A stretch of 64,000 bases of DNA from Echiichthys vipera (GCA_963691815.1 OY829646.1:20352694-20416693); one strand, 5' to 3'; counted from the first letter of the stretch, positions 1 to 13,056 are shown. A program made the numbers and translations. Notes: generated by a model from the sequence alone, not told the origin.

Positions 1-285
1 CTATCGGGGTCACAGGGGGGCTGGAGCCAATCCGAGCTGACACCGGGTGTGAGGCGGGGTACACCCTGGACAGGACGCCAGTCTATCGCAGGGCACATAG
101 AGACAAACTCACATTCACACCTATGGGCAATATAGAGTCATCAATTGACCTAACAAGGGAGGAAGCCGGAGAACCCAGGAGAACATGCAAACTCCACAGA
201 GAAGGGCCCCAGCCGGGATTCGAACCAGGAACCCCCTTGCTGTGAGGCGAGAGTGCTAACCACCACACCAAACCACCGTGCTGCC
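1..285 (-). repeat. tRNA-derived SINE, teleost type
   Basis: Read on the minus strand this begins at about 285 with a tRNA-like head. An A-box-like stretch (tggtgtggtggttagcac) is followed by a B-box match (ggttcgaatccc, the complement of gggattcgaacc near 214-226). A body follows with phrases common in fish genomes, such as 'ggagtttgcatgttctcc' and 'gtccagggtgtaccccgcct'. The copy may run past the left edge. It is a mobile-element copy, not a tRNA gene, because the cloverleaf is degenerate. Family assignment is from memory of the motif. Confidence 0.7.
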
Positions 286-959
286 CTATGTTTTATATTT
301 TCTGAAGGAAATTGATAAAACCATACACATTTTGCTGCATATCAGGTGGCTAAATCCCAAACACAACACATTTTCATTGTTAACTATGTAACACTGTTTA
401 AAGTAGCCAGCAGGTCAGCTTGTGGAAGCTGCTCGCGTTCTGCCACCCGGAAGTGTCTTGACGCCTGTTATTTAAAAACATTCTGAAATGCCCTTTGACA
501 TCCATAGACTGCATTTATGTAGTGCATATACACTCACTATCATACATATTCATACACTGATGGTGGCGGAGCCGTCGGGTAAGGTGCTGACCTGCTTATC
601 TGGAATCTTTTGTGTAAACGTTAGCATGCTGTTAGGCATTAAAATAAATTATGCCCACGGCTGTAGGCAATGAAGCACTGAAACTAGACCTGCATGTTCA
701 TCATAAAGCAGGAGTGTGTTACTCAAATTCAACGTTAAGACTCTTAAATGGGCTTTTAATAGTTCTTGGTAATAGTGGCCTTCCATGGCAGGGATGTGTA
801 AGCTATATGAGAGTTTCGCCACACATACAACACATGTTAGTATAATAAATGAATTGTTAGTTTTGGTGTCTTCAGGGGATTTGTTAATGATAAAGGATAA
901 AAATAAGACCAACCAATGATATGGTTCTTACTGCTGCCTGAGATCCCCAGGCTGTTGTT

Positions 960-2275
960 CCAAAGTCACAAAGCTTGTTCAACATCAGTCCTTAGCCTGG
1001 ACACTGAAACAGTCACAAGATTCCTGTCTGATATCCTCTGGCAAGGAATGCTCTGCTCAGGTGAGATGAAAAAAGGACCATAGTTTAGTTTAGTAAATAA
1101 ATTTGACTTAACAGTACCGATGCAGATTCCGTGAGTCCGCGTCCTGGTGTTTGGCGGACCTCGGCTCGGTTTGTAGACTGGGTCAGCTGCACGGTTGGCT
1201 CTGCGGGTCTCGACGGGTCCCGTCGTGGCCTGGATTTGGTGCTTTAGGAGGCTTGCCTCTGGAGGCAATTTGCCGGCCTGACAAAAAGGCAAAGGCAGCA
1301 CGAGGGGTTTAACTATACTCATAAAAGATTAAAAAGAATGTGTCGTAGAAAACTTAAAAAGTCAAGCGATAAAAATAGATTAATAAACGAAAATACTTTG
1401 GTAAGGAACAAAATCTAAAGTAAAGTATCTTGCTAACTTTGGGTTAACAAAGGAACGAACAGCAGGAGGGGTGGTCAGAGGTGCGAAACAGTGGAGATGC
1501 AGGGGAGAACAAGAGAACAAGAGAGGAGACAAGAGAGGAGACAAGAGAGCAGACAAGAGAGAGTTTTGGACACCTCTGTTTGTTCCTATATCTCACAGTT
1601 GAACGAAAAGGTGGGGTCTGGTCTAACCCATCCCTTTGGCTCTGAGCGAATCAACTGCTTTTTACGCCGGAATTCTAATTCTGAGATTAAACTATCTTTG
1701 GTTGATTTTCCATTATTAAGCTTTCTGATATCCAATTTAACCAAAATCTTTCGGCAGACAGTTTTAACAGATACAGATACTACACATCATCACACTCTCC
1801 TGGATATAGTGACAGGCCTATTATTAAAACACAAATTATTTCAGGAATTAGACGGAGACTTTGCACTTCTGAAACCACATAAACATAATCACAACAAGAT
1901 ACAAATAATGCATATACTGTTACACACACACCAGTTGCGATGAAACATCAAACTTTAACTGTTTTTCCAAACATCTACACCATGTTCTGTTGCTAAGATT
2001 TTATTAATGAAAGTCCATCTGCCTCCCAGAGACAGCTCCTCCAGTTCGATGTGCGGTCAGATTTGACGTTGATTTAGGTTAAAAGGGGGTCCTGAGACCT
2101 GGAGTTATAGGTTTTATTACCCCAGGAGGGTCCGAGGTTGTAAACCACACCTTATCTCTTATCGAAACAAGCATACAAATGTCTTATCTACGGTTGTCTT
2201 CCTGCGACGCTGAGCAGACAACCAAACACAAAAACTCCTTAAACAGCACTTCCTCATGGAGGTCCTGCAGATTTA
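960..2275. other. unresolved retroelement-like block
   Basis: Between 1125 and 1290 the DNA is locally G+C- and CpG-rich, unlike the flanking intron. It is followed by a purine-rich tandem tract and a stretch with open frames on both strands (118 codons minus at 966-1322, 150 codons plus at 1491-1943). Neither frame shows a domain I recognise. The compositional break suggests an inserted element such as an old LTR or retroelement leader. I found no convincing terminal repeats or target duplication, so the class is open. Confidence 0.35.
1503..1562. repeat. purine minisatellite, about 13-bp unit
   Basis: Imperfect tandem copies of a unit like 'agagaggagacaag' are visible. The array sits inside the unresolved block at 960-2275. 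Confidence 0.7.
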
Positions 2276-2521
2276 TATTTTGTTGTTTGATGATGTGTTA
2301 AAATCCTGATTCTTTTCTGACTGACTAGCTGAATGACTAAATAAATAACTTTGTGAGTGGCAGAGCAATGATGCAGGGGATCTTACTGCCCACATGTTTA
2401 CTGACAATACCCTGTTGGGTTTATTGTTCCACAATGAAAAGGCAGACAGATAGCATACACATCCAAGTGTGTGTGCACACAACACACATTGAAAGCAAGT
2501 GTCCAAAGGACAATGTCACAG

Positions 2522-2530
2522 ACACACACA

Positions 2531-2569
<39 letters not shown>

Positions 2570-2684
2570 CTCATGGCTGCAGCAGTATTTGCCTTGAGCC
2601 GTGTGTGTGTTTGACGGACAGGCAGTCCCTGTGCTCAGACACACACTATAGGGTCCCTGTCACATTGTATTATAGTGTAGCTAT

Positions 2685-2758
<74 letters not shown>

Positions 2759-2800
2759 TGTGTGTGTGTGTGCGCGCATGCGCGTGCATGCCTGTGTGCC
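2522..2800. repeat. (CA)n and (TG)n microsatellites
   Basis: A (CA)n run occupies about 2522-2568. An opposite-sense (TG)n run covers about 2689-2772 and ends in alternating CG/TG (tgcgcgcatgcgcg). The two runs are complementary across about 120 bp and could pair. Open frames of repeated Val/Cys or Thr/His here are repeat artefacts. Confidence 0.95.
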
Positions 2801-3839
2801 TGTTTTTGTCTATATGTCTGTCAGTGACTGTAGGAACCTGCCTGACTTCATAATACTGTGGGGATGAAGGCTGACTGAGGCTGTGAATAAGATGTAAGGA
2901 CATGTGGATATTATTTCCACAATTCGGTGTCTCACTTATGTGGAAAGTTAATTTTACTTTTTTGGTCAGTGACCTTGAACCAATGATTGTTAGATTGATG
3001 GAATGATAAATTATTTGGGCTGTAGATATTTATAAAATTAAGGGAGAATATCTTTTCCAAATTAAGAATGGTACAAAGGTATTCCACATGTATTCCTTTT
3101 CTGTTTGTTATCAAAATTAAAACAGTTCCTTAAACCTGTATTAACTAATATACTGTATGTGTCCAAATGGAAGTTCATTAAACTAATACTGATAATACTG
3201 ACTTAACACCGATAGTATGAATGCTCCAAGTAATAAAATAAAATTTTGTTAAAATACAGTAATCCCTGAGCTAACGTATCATTTTTTTTTTCAAATAATG
3301 CACAAAATATCTACAGTAAAATAACACCACTTGAAGATATTGTGCAGCACAGTGGGTGTTGGAGTTCACTTAGTTCACCTCAAATGAAGTGGCAAAAGCA
3401 GATGCAAAAACTGCAAATACTTTATTTTGTTTACTGTAAAACTATACTGTAGGGTAAATCTTAAGGGAGAAAACTCAATTTCAAAAAGTTAATTTTCAGC
3501 ATGACACACGATTTTACAACCTCCCAACAGCTGGATCTATGCATTCGAGGTAAAATGTTTGACCAGTATTTGTGTCTTGATATTTGTCGTATAAATACCT
3601 GTAATTGTGTTAAGAAATAAATACAAAAAGTGGAAGAGAGAGAGCAAGGAAGAGGGAGAATAAAAGAGGCTGTTACACAAAATCAGGCTAGCAGAGGTTA
3701 AAAAATCCTATACTGTAGCTCTGGTGTGTGGTGTTATTTGGTGTGATCACTCTCCTGGGATTCAAACCCATGAGCCTCCCTCTTTCTCTACTGAGACTTT
3801 AATGGTAATTAGAAGCTCGTCTCTAGGATGTATCGCCAT

Positions 3840-4260
3840 GAATGTGTTTCTGTGTTTCTGTGTCTCTGTGTTTCTGTGTGTCTGTGCGCATGTGTGTACC
3901 CATGCGTGCCTGCCTTTGTGTGTGTATGTGTGTGTGTGTGTTTGCGTGCGTGCATGTGTGTGTCTGTGTGTGTGTGTGTGTGTTTGTGTGTGTACCTGTG
4001 TGTATCACAGCTCTCTTTTCTAATTAACAGGCAGATCAGTCAGTCTGAGGTCCTCCTCTCTCTCCCTCTCTCTCTCCTGGTATTTTATGTGCCTCTGTCT
4101 CTTTCGTGCCTTTTGCCCTTCCTCCTTCAATCTCTTTCTCTTCCTTTCACACATGATTATCTTTCCCCCTCTCTACTCTCTCTTTCCCTTTCTTTCCAAC
4201 CTCTCTCACTCATATCTCTCAGCTTCGTCTCTCTCAACCTGCCTGTATTTGCAAACTTTT
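3840..4260. repeat. compound TG array then pyrimidine-rich tract
   Basis: An interrupted (TG)n/(CTGTGT)n array at about 3840-4010 is followed by a CT-rich stretch to about 4260. No coding signal was seen; the open frames here are low-complexity. Confidence 0.9.
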
Positions 4261-4470
4261 TACCTTATTATTTTCATCCAACTCAGTCCACCACACCCAC
4301 TATTATTCTGTATTATTCTTATGTCCTTTCTTGTCTTGAATGATTTTGCCTTGATGCCATTTTCTTTCCCTCCCTCTAATGTTAGTGATCGCCTCTAGCT
4401 AACTCATTATGATAGATAAAGGGCAAATATATGATCAGATAAAACTTCCTCCACAATGGTGAAAGTACTC

Positions 4471-4530
4471 AATTCAATTCAATTCAATTTTATTTATAGT
4501 GCCAAATCATGACAAAAGTTATCTTGTTGT
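4471..4530 (-). repeat. fragment of TTGAA-tailed dispersed repeat
   Basis: 'caattcaattcaattttatttatagtg' (read in pieces) followed by 'ccaaatcatgacaaaagttatct' is the complement of a 3' end with a TTGAA microsatellite tail. The same sequence recurs at 14035-14155 and 28397-29175, so this is a short 3' fragment of that family, inserted antisense to the host gene. Confidence 0.7.
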
Positions 4531-5126
4531 TGACTAAGACTGGCTGAAAATGTCAAATAAGCTTTTTTTAATAGGACTGTGCTTGAGAGATGGCGGATTT
4601 AAGGGTACTTTTGATACAATACAATGATTGTATTTTTTTTTTTTCAAAATATCCCTTTAAGCCAATAACACATGGGTGACTTTATGATGGACTGAAGGCA
4701 AGACATACTGTATTACCCTGAGTATCACACAGGACAAAATCAATATGGAGAAAATAGAGCGCTAGGAGGGATATTATGAAAAATGCTGGTAATAATGGGG
4801 GTTCTACAGGCTATTCAGGAGCAAAGGTATTTAATGGTTTAGAAGCAGAGTTTGGGGGCAAATGCTGGAACATAGCTATTTATAAAGTGATCTTCAGTTT
4901 GGGGGAAGCTACTTTCAAAGTACACTGTATCTTTGCAAGCTACCAGTTACTTCATAATGGAAGCAGTTGGAAGAATTTGAACTGCAGCATAGCTACTCTT
5001 CGGATAAATCTAAAGCTATCCAGAAAAAGTAGTTCAACGTACTTTGTAAATAAAGATCAAACTGATGTGATGCATGTGATAGGAAATTATAACTAAATAT
5101 AAAGCAAACAAAAAACACATGCCAGC

Positions 5127-5150
5127 AAAAAAAAAAAAAAAAAAAAAAAA
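5127..5150 (+). repeat. poly(A) tract, 24 A
   Basis: An uninterrupted run of 24 adenines. It could be the tail of a retroposed copy, but I recognise no such body upstream and no target duplication, so it is listed only as a homopolymer. Confidence 0.95.
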
Positions 5151-6344
5151 GGTGAGCAGATTTTCCAGCTTCCTGGAATACCCGGGACCTAAACCTGTCC
5201 TAAACAAAAGTGACTCCCTGTCGAATGCATCTCCAGGGAATGCCCTCACAGCAGTTGGGATCATAGAGAAATTGTGTTGGATTGGTCAAAGGAGCTTTAA
5301 TTACAATAGAGAAGCAATGGTTTTCTTTTAAAGACCCAACTTTTTTGTAGTTTCAGAAGTTAAATTCACAAAAAAGTAATTCATTATTAACTACCTAAAT
5401 CACTATGCAAATATAAGTATTGCTGAACTACGAGCAAGCTACTACTGAACTACTAGTTTACTACTAAACTCAAACTTTTACTACTCTCCAACGCCGGATA
5501 TACTGTCAGTCAGCATTTTAGTCCATAGTGAAATATCCTAACAGCTAGTGGATGGCTTGCTATTAGCTTTAGTACAGACATATTGTACTTACACAGTAAA
5601 TCCGAGTGATTTTGGTGATCAGCCACTGCCATCAAAACAGCTTCATACTCCCCTGGATTGTCATTATATAAATATTGATTAATGTGTTGTCTATTATTGT
5701 AACATTCCTCTTGAGAACGGTCTCTAGTTTCTAGTGGTGACTATGACACTTGACTTCATCGTGATTGGTAGTTTTTGAATTTTCTGTTCTTTATTTTTGG
5801 AGTCATTGTGACCTTCCAGAATTTGAACATCATGAGAAAACAGTGTTTCGTTGACTAGACCTGGCCTTGGTTTTAATTAACCCTCTCAATGTTGTTGATA
5901 TCATCTTTTACCTCATCATCATGTTTGACAGTGTTATTTTGTTTTAAAAAACATTTGGCTTTCTCCAAAACATAAATACATCTATAGTTAGTAAAATGTC
6001 TTTCAGCTACAGCACAAAATATTTTTTTCCATTGCACATGGCTCTAGATTTTGTACTATGATACAATACCTAGATCATTTTTTATATTTGTATCTAATGG
6101 CAAGGGTTTCAGGTTATATGTCCTGTAGACAGTATATTTGTGAACCTCACCATATGCCCTTTTTGCTGCAATTTCTAGAATTATTCTACCCTGTCCTCTA
6201 CATAATGAATATACTTCACATGTTGTTTTTTTTGTATTGATGTTCTGATTCACCCTATTGACACTACTGTGATACTTGCGCTCTGTGTATATTGTTTTAC
6301 ATTGGTTAATAATACCACTTATGTCAGATATAGCATTCAACTTC

Positions 6345-7230
6345 TTTTAGATGATAAAGCTACATTTCATACCAAGGCAACTCAATTTGCTTCACATAAA
6401 TACAGTTTTACTTTTTTTTTTAAAAACAGCATAAAAAGCACAGTTTAAAGCAGGAGTAAAGAGGAATAAAAAAGTAAAATAAAATAAAATAGATAAAGTT
6501 TAAAGTTATTAAAAAGAGCTCAGCTATAAGCACAAGAAAAGATACATGTTTTTAACCTGGATTTAAAAGTGCTCACAGTTGGGGCTGATTTCAGATCTGC
6601 TGGTAGTTTGTTCCAGTTGTGCAGCATAACAGCTTAATGCTGCTTCACCATGTCTAGTTTGAACTCTGTCCTCCACTATCTGACCTGAGTCTATAGATCT
6701 CAGAGCTCTACTGGGTTCATACTCTACTAACATGTCATTCATATATTCTGGACCAAAACCATTCAGTGATTTGTAAACCAGTAGCAGAGTTTTAAAATAT
6801 ATTGTGTAGCTGACTGGTAGCCAATGTAATTCCTTTAGAACTGGGGATCGGATCACATCCGATCTCTTTGTTCTGGTTGAAACTTGAGCTGCAGCTCTTT
6901 CATACTTTTTTGGGGGAAGTCCAGTCAGTAGTCCATTATAGTAGTCGAGTCTATTGGAAAGGAAAACATGAATCAGCTTCTCCTGATCAGTTTGGGACAT
7001 AAAACCTTTAATTCTGGATATGTTCTTAAGTTGATAAAAGGCTGATTTGGTGACGGATTTGATACGGCTTTTGAAGGTCAGATCTGAGCCTAAAGCACGC
7101 CAAGGTTTTGGACTTGACAGTGGCTCAAAGTGTTTACTGACAGCAACCCTCTTCTCTTTATTGCTAAAAACAATGATCTTGGTGTTTTCTTGATTTAACA
7201 TTTTGGTTCATCAAAATTTTGACTTGCTCT
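6345..7230 (-). mobile_element. L2-like LINE, 3' end with RT C-terminus
   Basis: A minus-strand frame of 212 codons (7201 to 6563) matches the region after the reverse-transcriptase core of L2-clade LINEs. Visible blocks are 'SAFYQLKNISRIKGF', 'SNRLDYYNGLLTGLP', 'PVLKELHWLPV', 'LLLVYKSLNGFGPEYM' and a C-terminal 'HGEAALSCYA'. Sequence normally found between the 'LLTGLP' and 'TRTKRS' blocks is partly missing, so the frame carries a deletion. On the minus strand the 3' flank near 6395-6350 (gtgaagcaaattgagttgcc) resembles an L2 tail. The copy lacks the catalytic core and the endonuclease, so it is 5'-truncated and dead. Confidence 0.8.
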
Positions 7231-7919
7231 AAACAGTGACATAATGACTCAAGATATATTTGTGTGTCATCTGCATAACTGCATCAAAGACAGCAAATAT
7301 AAGTTGAACAGAAGAACATGATTTGTATCATTATTATAAGTGAGAGGGATGATGAACATAATTATGGAAATTAGAATGATAGAAAAAAATGATTTCCTTT
7401 AATAATGAAGACACACTTGATAAATTGTTATAGCCCAAGGATGTGTTTTTATCTCTGAGTGACAAATTAAAGGTTTTCACAACACTGTTTTACTGATGAT
7501 CTTTGAAAAGATTAGTTAAGCTGAATAATAAATTGAGTTTATCAAAATAATTGATAGACATAAGTAGCAAAGTGGCTAAATAGAATAAGTAAAAAAACCA
7601 GTTTAATAGCTAGCAGTCAGTGTTTGTGGAATACAAATTACTAAGGGTTGATTTAGATATGCCCCCTTCAACAGTATGACAATGAGATAACTGTAGCTAG
7701 GTCAAACAAAAGGCCTAAATTCAGTGTCCACAAACCAGAGTGTCAGTTTTGGTTACATTGAGCCCTATTTCCTCTGTTGCTGCCAGGCCCTCACTCTGTC
7801 ATTTCTATTTTTAAGTAAAGAACCCATTTGAAATCTGCAAGCGTAATTTTGATTACCCCATAAATCTTTTTTAAAACTCTGTCATTCTGTCTCATTCTTC
7901 TTGCTTTCTTCCTCTGTAG

Positions 7920-8041
7920 CTCGTACCTGTGGCAGCAATCTAAGGGGGCCCAAAGGGATCATAACTTCGCCTAACTACCCTGTTCAATATGAGAACAATG
8001 CACACTGTGTGTGGGTCATCACTGCAATGGATGCTGCGAAG
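7920..8041 (+). CDS. csmd1: CSMD exon 1 of window: CUB-A, first third
   Basis: This internal exon encodes the start of a CUB domain: the 'TCGSNLRGPKG' opening, 'SPNYP', and the second cysteine in 'NNAHCVW'. The acceptor is cctctgtag and the donor is AAG|gtgagc. It begins with the last two bases of a split codon (phase 1) and ends on a codon border (phase 0). CUB domains are roughly 110-residue beta-sandwich binding modules on secreted or membrane proteins. Here they alternate with Sushi modules, which is diagnostic of CSMD. The paralogue call (CSMD1 over CSMD2/3) rests on remembered vertebrate sequences. Upstream exons, including the signal peptide, are outside the window. Confidence 0.94.
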
Positions 8042-9239
8042 GTGAGCTCATTTTCATTATTTTATTTCACCAGGCATTTTGATCAAAAAAGTAATACTTA
8101 CCTGACATGGGGGAAATAAACCTTCTATACCTGGAATTTAATTACATCACGTTATATTATCTTTTCCATTGGTCAGTAATATTCAACATTGGCAATTTAA
8201 GGTTAGAACTGTTGTCATGCGTTTAAAGCTTTCCTGTAGTAAATAGAGACAAGAAAATGCAGTGGAGAGTTTGCCTGGGTTCAGACCTTTCTACCCACCC
8301 ACTCCAGTGAGTTGACTGATTTGTCTGTCATCTGACACTGCCGTTTCTTGGTTGAAAATATTCTCTCATGTGGTCAATTGTTAAGAAAGTTGAAGGGCTG
8401 TTGTTTTAGGCTTCTTTTTTGTTTTCCTGCTTGCTGACTGAATTATGTTTCCATTCCTGTGCGCATGTTCACCACAACTCCCCAATTTTATGTAGGCAAC
8501 GTTGTTGTTGAGTCACTGTTGTATAGACATGAATTATTCATACACCTACGGTACAACATCTCAGGCCTTTCTATCTGCAGTTTCTTTTGTAGTACCATCT
8601 TCTCTTCGTGTGCCATCCAAACCCTGTCTTCAATTCTTCTCCCCTTCCCCAGCTCCTGTACGCTCCACACTTTCACTTTGCGTGCCTTTTGTTTTTTCTT
8701 CCTAACATCTCTGTTCTTTATTCTCTACTTCTCTCTAATCACCTCTCTCCCTCATCTACTCTACTCTCTTGTTGTCTACTTTCTCCTTATATCATCTTCT
8801 TTATCCCTTTCCCTTTGATTTGTCTAAAATGTTAAGTTTGAAGATGAAGTGAGAGAGGAACATGCAAAAAGAGAGCAAGATGGCACTGAGCTCATTGAAA
8901 ATTACAGAGAGAGGGAAAAGTATAGAGGATAAAAAAATCGGGCTGAATGTTCAGCTAGCTACTTCACTATTTAAAAAGCGGGTGCCAGGGAGATAGAAAA
9001 GGAAAAAAAAAAGACCAAAAGATGTCCAAGCAGGTACTTGACATGCAGCATTTAAGGTTTCTCTAAAGATGGAGGAAAATGGAGTCTATTCACCTCTGAG
9101 TATCTGAGAGAGTAAGATAGAGAAATGGTGAGATATAGTTGAATAGAGAGAGAGAGAAAAAAGTGGAGAGAGAAATGGGCTTTTTGTTCTCACCTCTGTG
9201 TCTCTCTGTCCTTGATAGAGAGAATTGGCAACATATTTT

Positions 9240-9560
9240 GTATTTATTTATTTATTTTGAGCATGTAAATTCAACAAACAAAATAATACAAAAATTAAAA
9301 CAATAGAAATCGATAAAAAACAAATAAACAAAAGACAACAGCAGTATATTCAACAAAATAGAAAGTGAGAAGATAACATATTTCATTTCATTAGCCATTT
9401 TCCGTAATTTACATGCACAAAAAAGGAGTAGGAAGAAGTGTAAACTTGTCATATATCATATCAAATGGCTATGACAAAGTTTCCCCCAAGTGTTATTGTG
9501 TCTCTAGTACTGTATGTGGATTTATTTCATTCACCTATCCACAAGACTCTAATGTCTTTA
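9240..9560. repeat. dispersed fish repeat, class unknown
   Basis: A TTTA-rich border is followed by an A-rich body and the phrase 'aaaaaaggagtaggaagaag', which I remember as a common fish interspersed repeat next to LINE-like 3' ends. No coding sequence is present. Recognition rests on one phrase, so boundaries are approximate. Confidence 0.4.
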
Positions 9561-10059
9561 TGAGAAAGGTTTGCACTTTGATATTTTTTTTTTCAAACCC
9601 GTATCTGGCAGCTGGGACTTGTTTGCATTTTAGAATATTTCTTTGGAAGTTACATCATCTTTGTAGTGACATTTTCTTATTGTAAGTGTCTTACACAAAT
9701 CCCAGTCATAAGCGCAGCACAGGTCTTGAAGAGCTGCAGTCTCTAACTTGTTGCCTTGCTACCAACATTAATTGCTCTTTTTCAACAATGTTAGGCTTAA
9801 AAAATGTGCATGCAGACTGAAATCCATGCAGTGTAATCTGCATAGTGCCATTGTACACGTAACTGGCTGGACGGCTCCTTCCCTGTTATCATTGCTTCCC
9901 CCAAACCCCCAACCGAAGTCAGCAACAAATATTCAAATATCCACTGTTGATTATTACATAAGATTAGAAGCTTGAAAAATTGGTATTCGGGAGCCGCCTA
10001 CAAATGTGCCACATGTTGATGGTTGTGCTTTGTGTCAGGTGACAGATGAAAAGTCATAC

Positions 10060-10216
10060 TTGGGATGTGTGTGTGTGTGTGCATGTGTGTTTGTGCACGT
10101 GTGTTGCTCGGGTCTAACATATAATCCAATACAACAGAATAATAGATTCACATAGCCTGAGTTTATGACAGATGGAATGTCTTTTATTGGTTTTATGGTC
10201 TATGTGATAGTCTGTG

Positions 10217-10248
<32 letters not shown>

Positions 10249-10290
10249 CATGTGTGCGTACGGGAGTCGTGTGCGCGCGTGCGTGCATGT
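10060..10290. repeat. two interrupted (TG)n arrays
   Basis: TG-rich arrays occupy about 10064-10110 and 10213-10290, with CG/TG alternation at the end of the second. They are simple repeats. Confidence 0.9.
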
Positions 10291-11683
10291 GCGTGTTACA
10301 ATGCTTTAGGTTTGAGAGTACTTTAAGGATATGCTATAATGACGGATTATCAGCTACTACAGCTGCTGGCATTTGCAGAATGTCACTATCTACATACACA
10401 GAGGGAGAGACAAGGACAGAGGCAAACAAAAGGATAAAGACAGACTAGACTAGACTTGAGTAGAATTGAATAGAAAATAATCTAAATTACTGACACAGTA
10501 ATTGAAATGAAGTCCAATCCATTTTCTATGGCTTATATGACATCAGTGCACTGTATACAATATATACACATACAGTTATGTTTAGCAATTGCTAAGCTTT
10601 TCTAATTTCCCACTTTTAAAAACATTATACATTGTAGTTTTTTTATATCAACAATCATCTGTTAGTGCAAGTACCTTGCTAAACTTAAATTGTTTTTGTT
10701 AACCTCCTTTACAAGCACATTTTCCTAAAATAAAAGACAGATGTATTCACACTTGAACATTGATCTTTAATCATGATTTAATTTGTGTATACAGGGAATG
10801 AGACAGAAGATTAAACACACCATTTATCCCCCAGAAAAAAAAACATGTTAACATGTGCTTTTTGTGGTCAGTTAGAGAGAAAGTGCAGAGAGTTTCAGGT
10901 AGAGAACATGCTATATAGACAGAGAAACAATCATGAATTAAGATGAATAACAGTCATCTTTGTGTAGACCTCTCTCTTTTTCTCAGATTCCATCTCAGAG
11001 TCTTTGTCTCCTCTTCTTCTTTTTTTATTACCTTTATCCCTCGCTCAGCCTCTGACTGACTATTATTACAGATGACTTCTTTCATCAATAAGATGTTACA
11101 CAAAATTGAGACAGAGACAAATGTTTTTATCGAAGTGCGCGTGTCCTTTTGTTACTTCTTTGCGTAGGTTTACCTGCACAAGTTTCAATAGCCAATAAGT
11201 AAAGCGTGCTGCTTGTGTGTTTGTTGTCATTCTATTAAGTTCTGAATAAAAGCAGCACAATCAATAGAGTTTGTAATGGTCTGCCAGCCTGTTGGCAAAA
11301 TGCCATGAGTGTGCTTTTACTTTTCTGTGCCTGTTATTATTTGTGTTAGTTTGTGAACAGGCACCAAGCTGTCTGTGATTGTAAGAATATTGACTGTGTG
11401 TTTTCTGTATGCCAACTTAATTGCTAACTGCCAAAGGTTGTGAAACATATGTTGTAGGGTAAACTGTCAACTTTCAGGTAGTAGTGAGGGAAAAGTTATA
11501 GCAGAAAAAAGGCTGTGTGTGTGTATGTGCGTCAGCCATTTGATACATCAGTATGAAACGGATAATTATTTTGTTCAAGTCTGAACCATGCCTGACTGCT
11601 CACACACATACACTGCTATACGCATCATCACACACGCCCATTAGGCCTCCAATCATTGCTGTCTTTTTCCTAATGAATACATA

Positions 11684-11685
11684 TT

Positions 11686-11718
<33 letters not shown>

Positions 11719-11735
11719 GTGCATGCGTACGTATG
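11684..11735. repeat. (TG)n microsatellite
   Basis: A short TG array is followed by 'ggtgggtgtgtgcatgcgtacgtatgcatg', seen as alternating purine-pyrimidine sequence. No other signal. Confidence 0.85.
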
Positions 11736-12399
11736 CATGTGTTATTATGGTATTGGATGTTGGTTAATTTTCATGAATGGATCACTTTATTGCTGGCAGG
11801 ACACATTCTGTGACATCCTATCAGATTATGTTAAATTTTACTTGATACAGAAATTAAGGCCAATAAAGACTAATAAAGGCCTTAGTCAGAATATGTTGAA
11901 GTCCAGTCTCATTCTACAACAGTGCATTGTTTTGCAACATGACTGCACAATTGCTCAGGCTTTTAAAGGATGAAGATATAATACAAAACAGTCAGTGCAT
12001 TAACATAATGGTATGAATTTAAAAAACGAAACTGTAAACTGAAGTTAAAGGAAAACAATGGTTTATCACAACTTTTGTACCATTGGCCATTCATTCTATC
12101 GGTCATGGCTTTTTTTTTTTCTGTCATTGCTATTAATAGGTTCAACAGGGCAACAAGCAAGCAAACAGATGGTCATTCATATTGTAAAAGAGCAAAACCG
12201 TTACTCCAGATTAGTGCCCAGCATATTTGGAGGTAAAACTAAAAGGGAGTGCATCTGCAATGTTGTCCGACTTTCTGTGTATTTACTCCAAGACTGCATA
12301 TTGTTTTGTGGTGGTAGGACTTAACTGTGACAGTGCTGACCGTCTTCACCACGAAATGGCTATAAAGGGTTGATTGTTGAAGTAGCTTGTTACGACCCA

Positions 12400-12620
12400 T
12401 ATTTACATTTGGGGTGACCACCTCTAGTGGCCGCAGTGTCTATGTAAGGAGCAAAGGAGGAAGTCAGGTGACTTACTATAAAGAACACCAAAATCTATGT
12501 AGAGAGGAGATTGGGGTGGTGGATGAGACTTTCACCCAGGACACCACTGTTCATGCCCTGTGTCAAACCAAAAGTCAATGTTGCTTTTTTAAGTTAACCA
12601 ACTGTTTTAGTAACCAGTAA
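12400..12620. repeat. possible diverged dispersed repeat
   Basis: The phrases 'gaccacctctagtggccgcagt' and 'gatgagactttcacccagga' resemble an interspersed fish repeat I recall. A 77-codon frame (12387-12620) crosses it but shows no domain. The assignment is weak. Confidence 0.3.
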
Positions 12621-13056
12621 ACTTAACCAAGTATTTCTGTTTCGCAACGTTAGCCACATGTTTAAATCTGTGACTGCATTAAATGGAATAGTAATATATG
12701 TTGCTTTGGAAGTCATCGGCAAATAACGTAGACTGTTGTTTATGTATGAGGACATGTTGGACATACTGATTTCTGAATCACTAAAATCAACATACAGGCC
12801 ATTGTTCAGTAAAGACGTTGATCACATTGGCCCTCATTTATAAAAAAAACACGTGTGAAAACAGGCGCAGATCTGAGAGCAGAATTGGTCATAGGACAGG
12901 ACACACGTGTGATTTATGAAACATTCGTATCCGACCAATCTCAGCGTACGAATGAGCGGGCCTTGATAAATGCGGCGGCTGAAGTCGATTGTCATTAACA
13001 TGTTACGCCCTTAAATATTCCTGGTTTTGAGGCCTCGCACACAGAGGTCAAACATG

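Larger units (their letters stand above)
1..7919 (+). other. intron upstream of first visible CSMD exon
   Basis: This stretch is inferred to be the 3' part of an intron, because the exon at 7920 starts inside the gene with a split codon and a normal acceptor. It holds a SINE, a retroelement-like block at 960-2275, dinucleotide arrays, and an antisense L2-like LINE end at 6345-7230. I saw no exon or conserved gene in 290-960, 2900-3700, 4530-6340 or 7230-7919. Confidence 0.8.

Noticed and set aside
195..285. Possible tRNA gene from the A- and B-box motifs
   Set aside because: The cloverleaf is incomplete and the motif is followed by a SINE body seen again elsewhere in the window.
1491..1943. 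150-codon plus-strand frame
   Set aside because: It starts in a purine minisatellite and has no domain I recognise. It is covered as part of an unresolved block.
2353..2903. Open frames of repeated Val-Cys or Thr-His here and in other CA/TG arrays
   Set aside because: They are translations of dinucleotide repeats, with no start context, domain or splice support.
4776..5096. 106-codon plus-strand frame
   Set aside because: AT-rich, no recognisable domain, no splice or promoter context; chance frame.
8459..8835. Overlapping Ser/Leu/Phe-rich frames
   Set aside because: They derive from a pyrimidine-rich intron stretch; no signal peptide or gene structure supports them.
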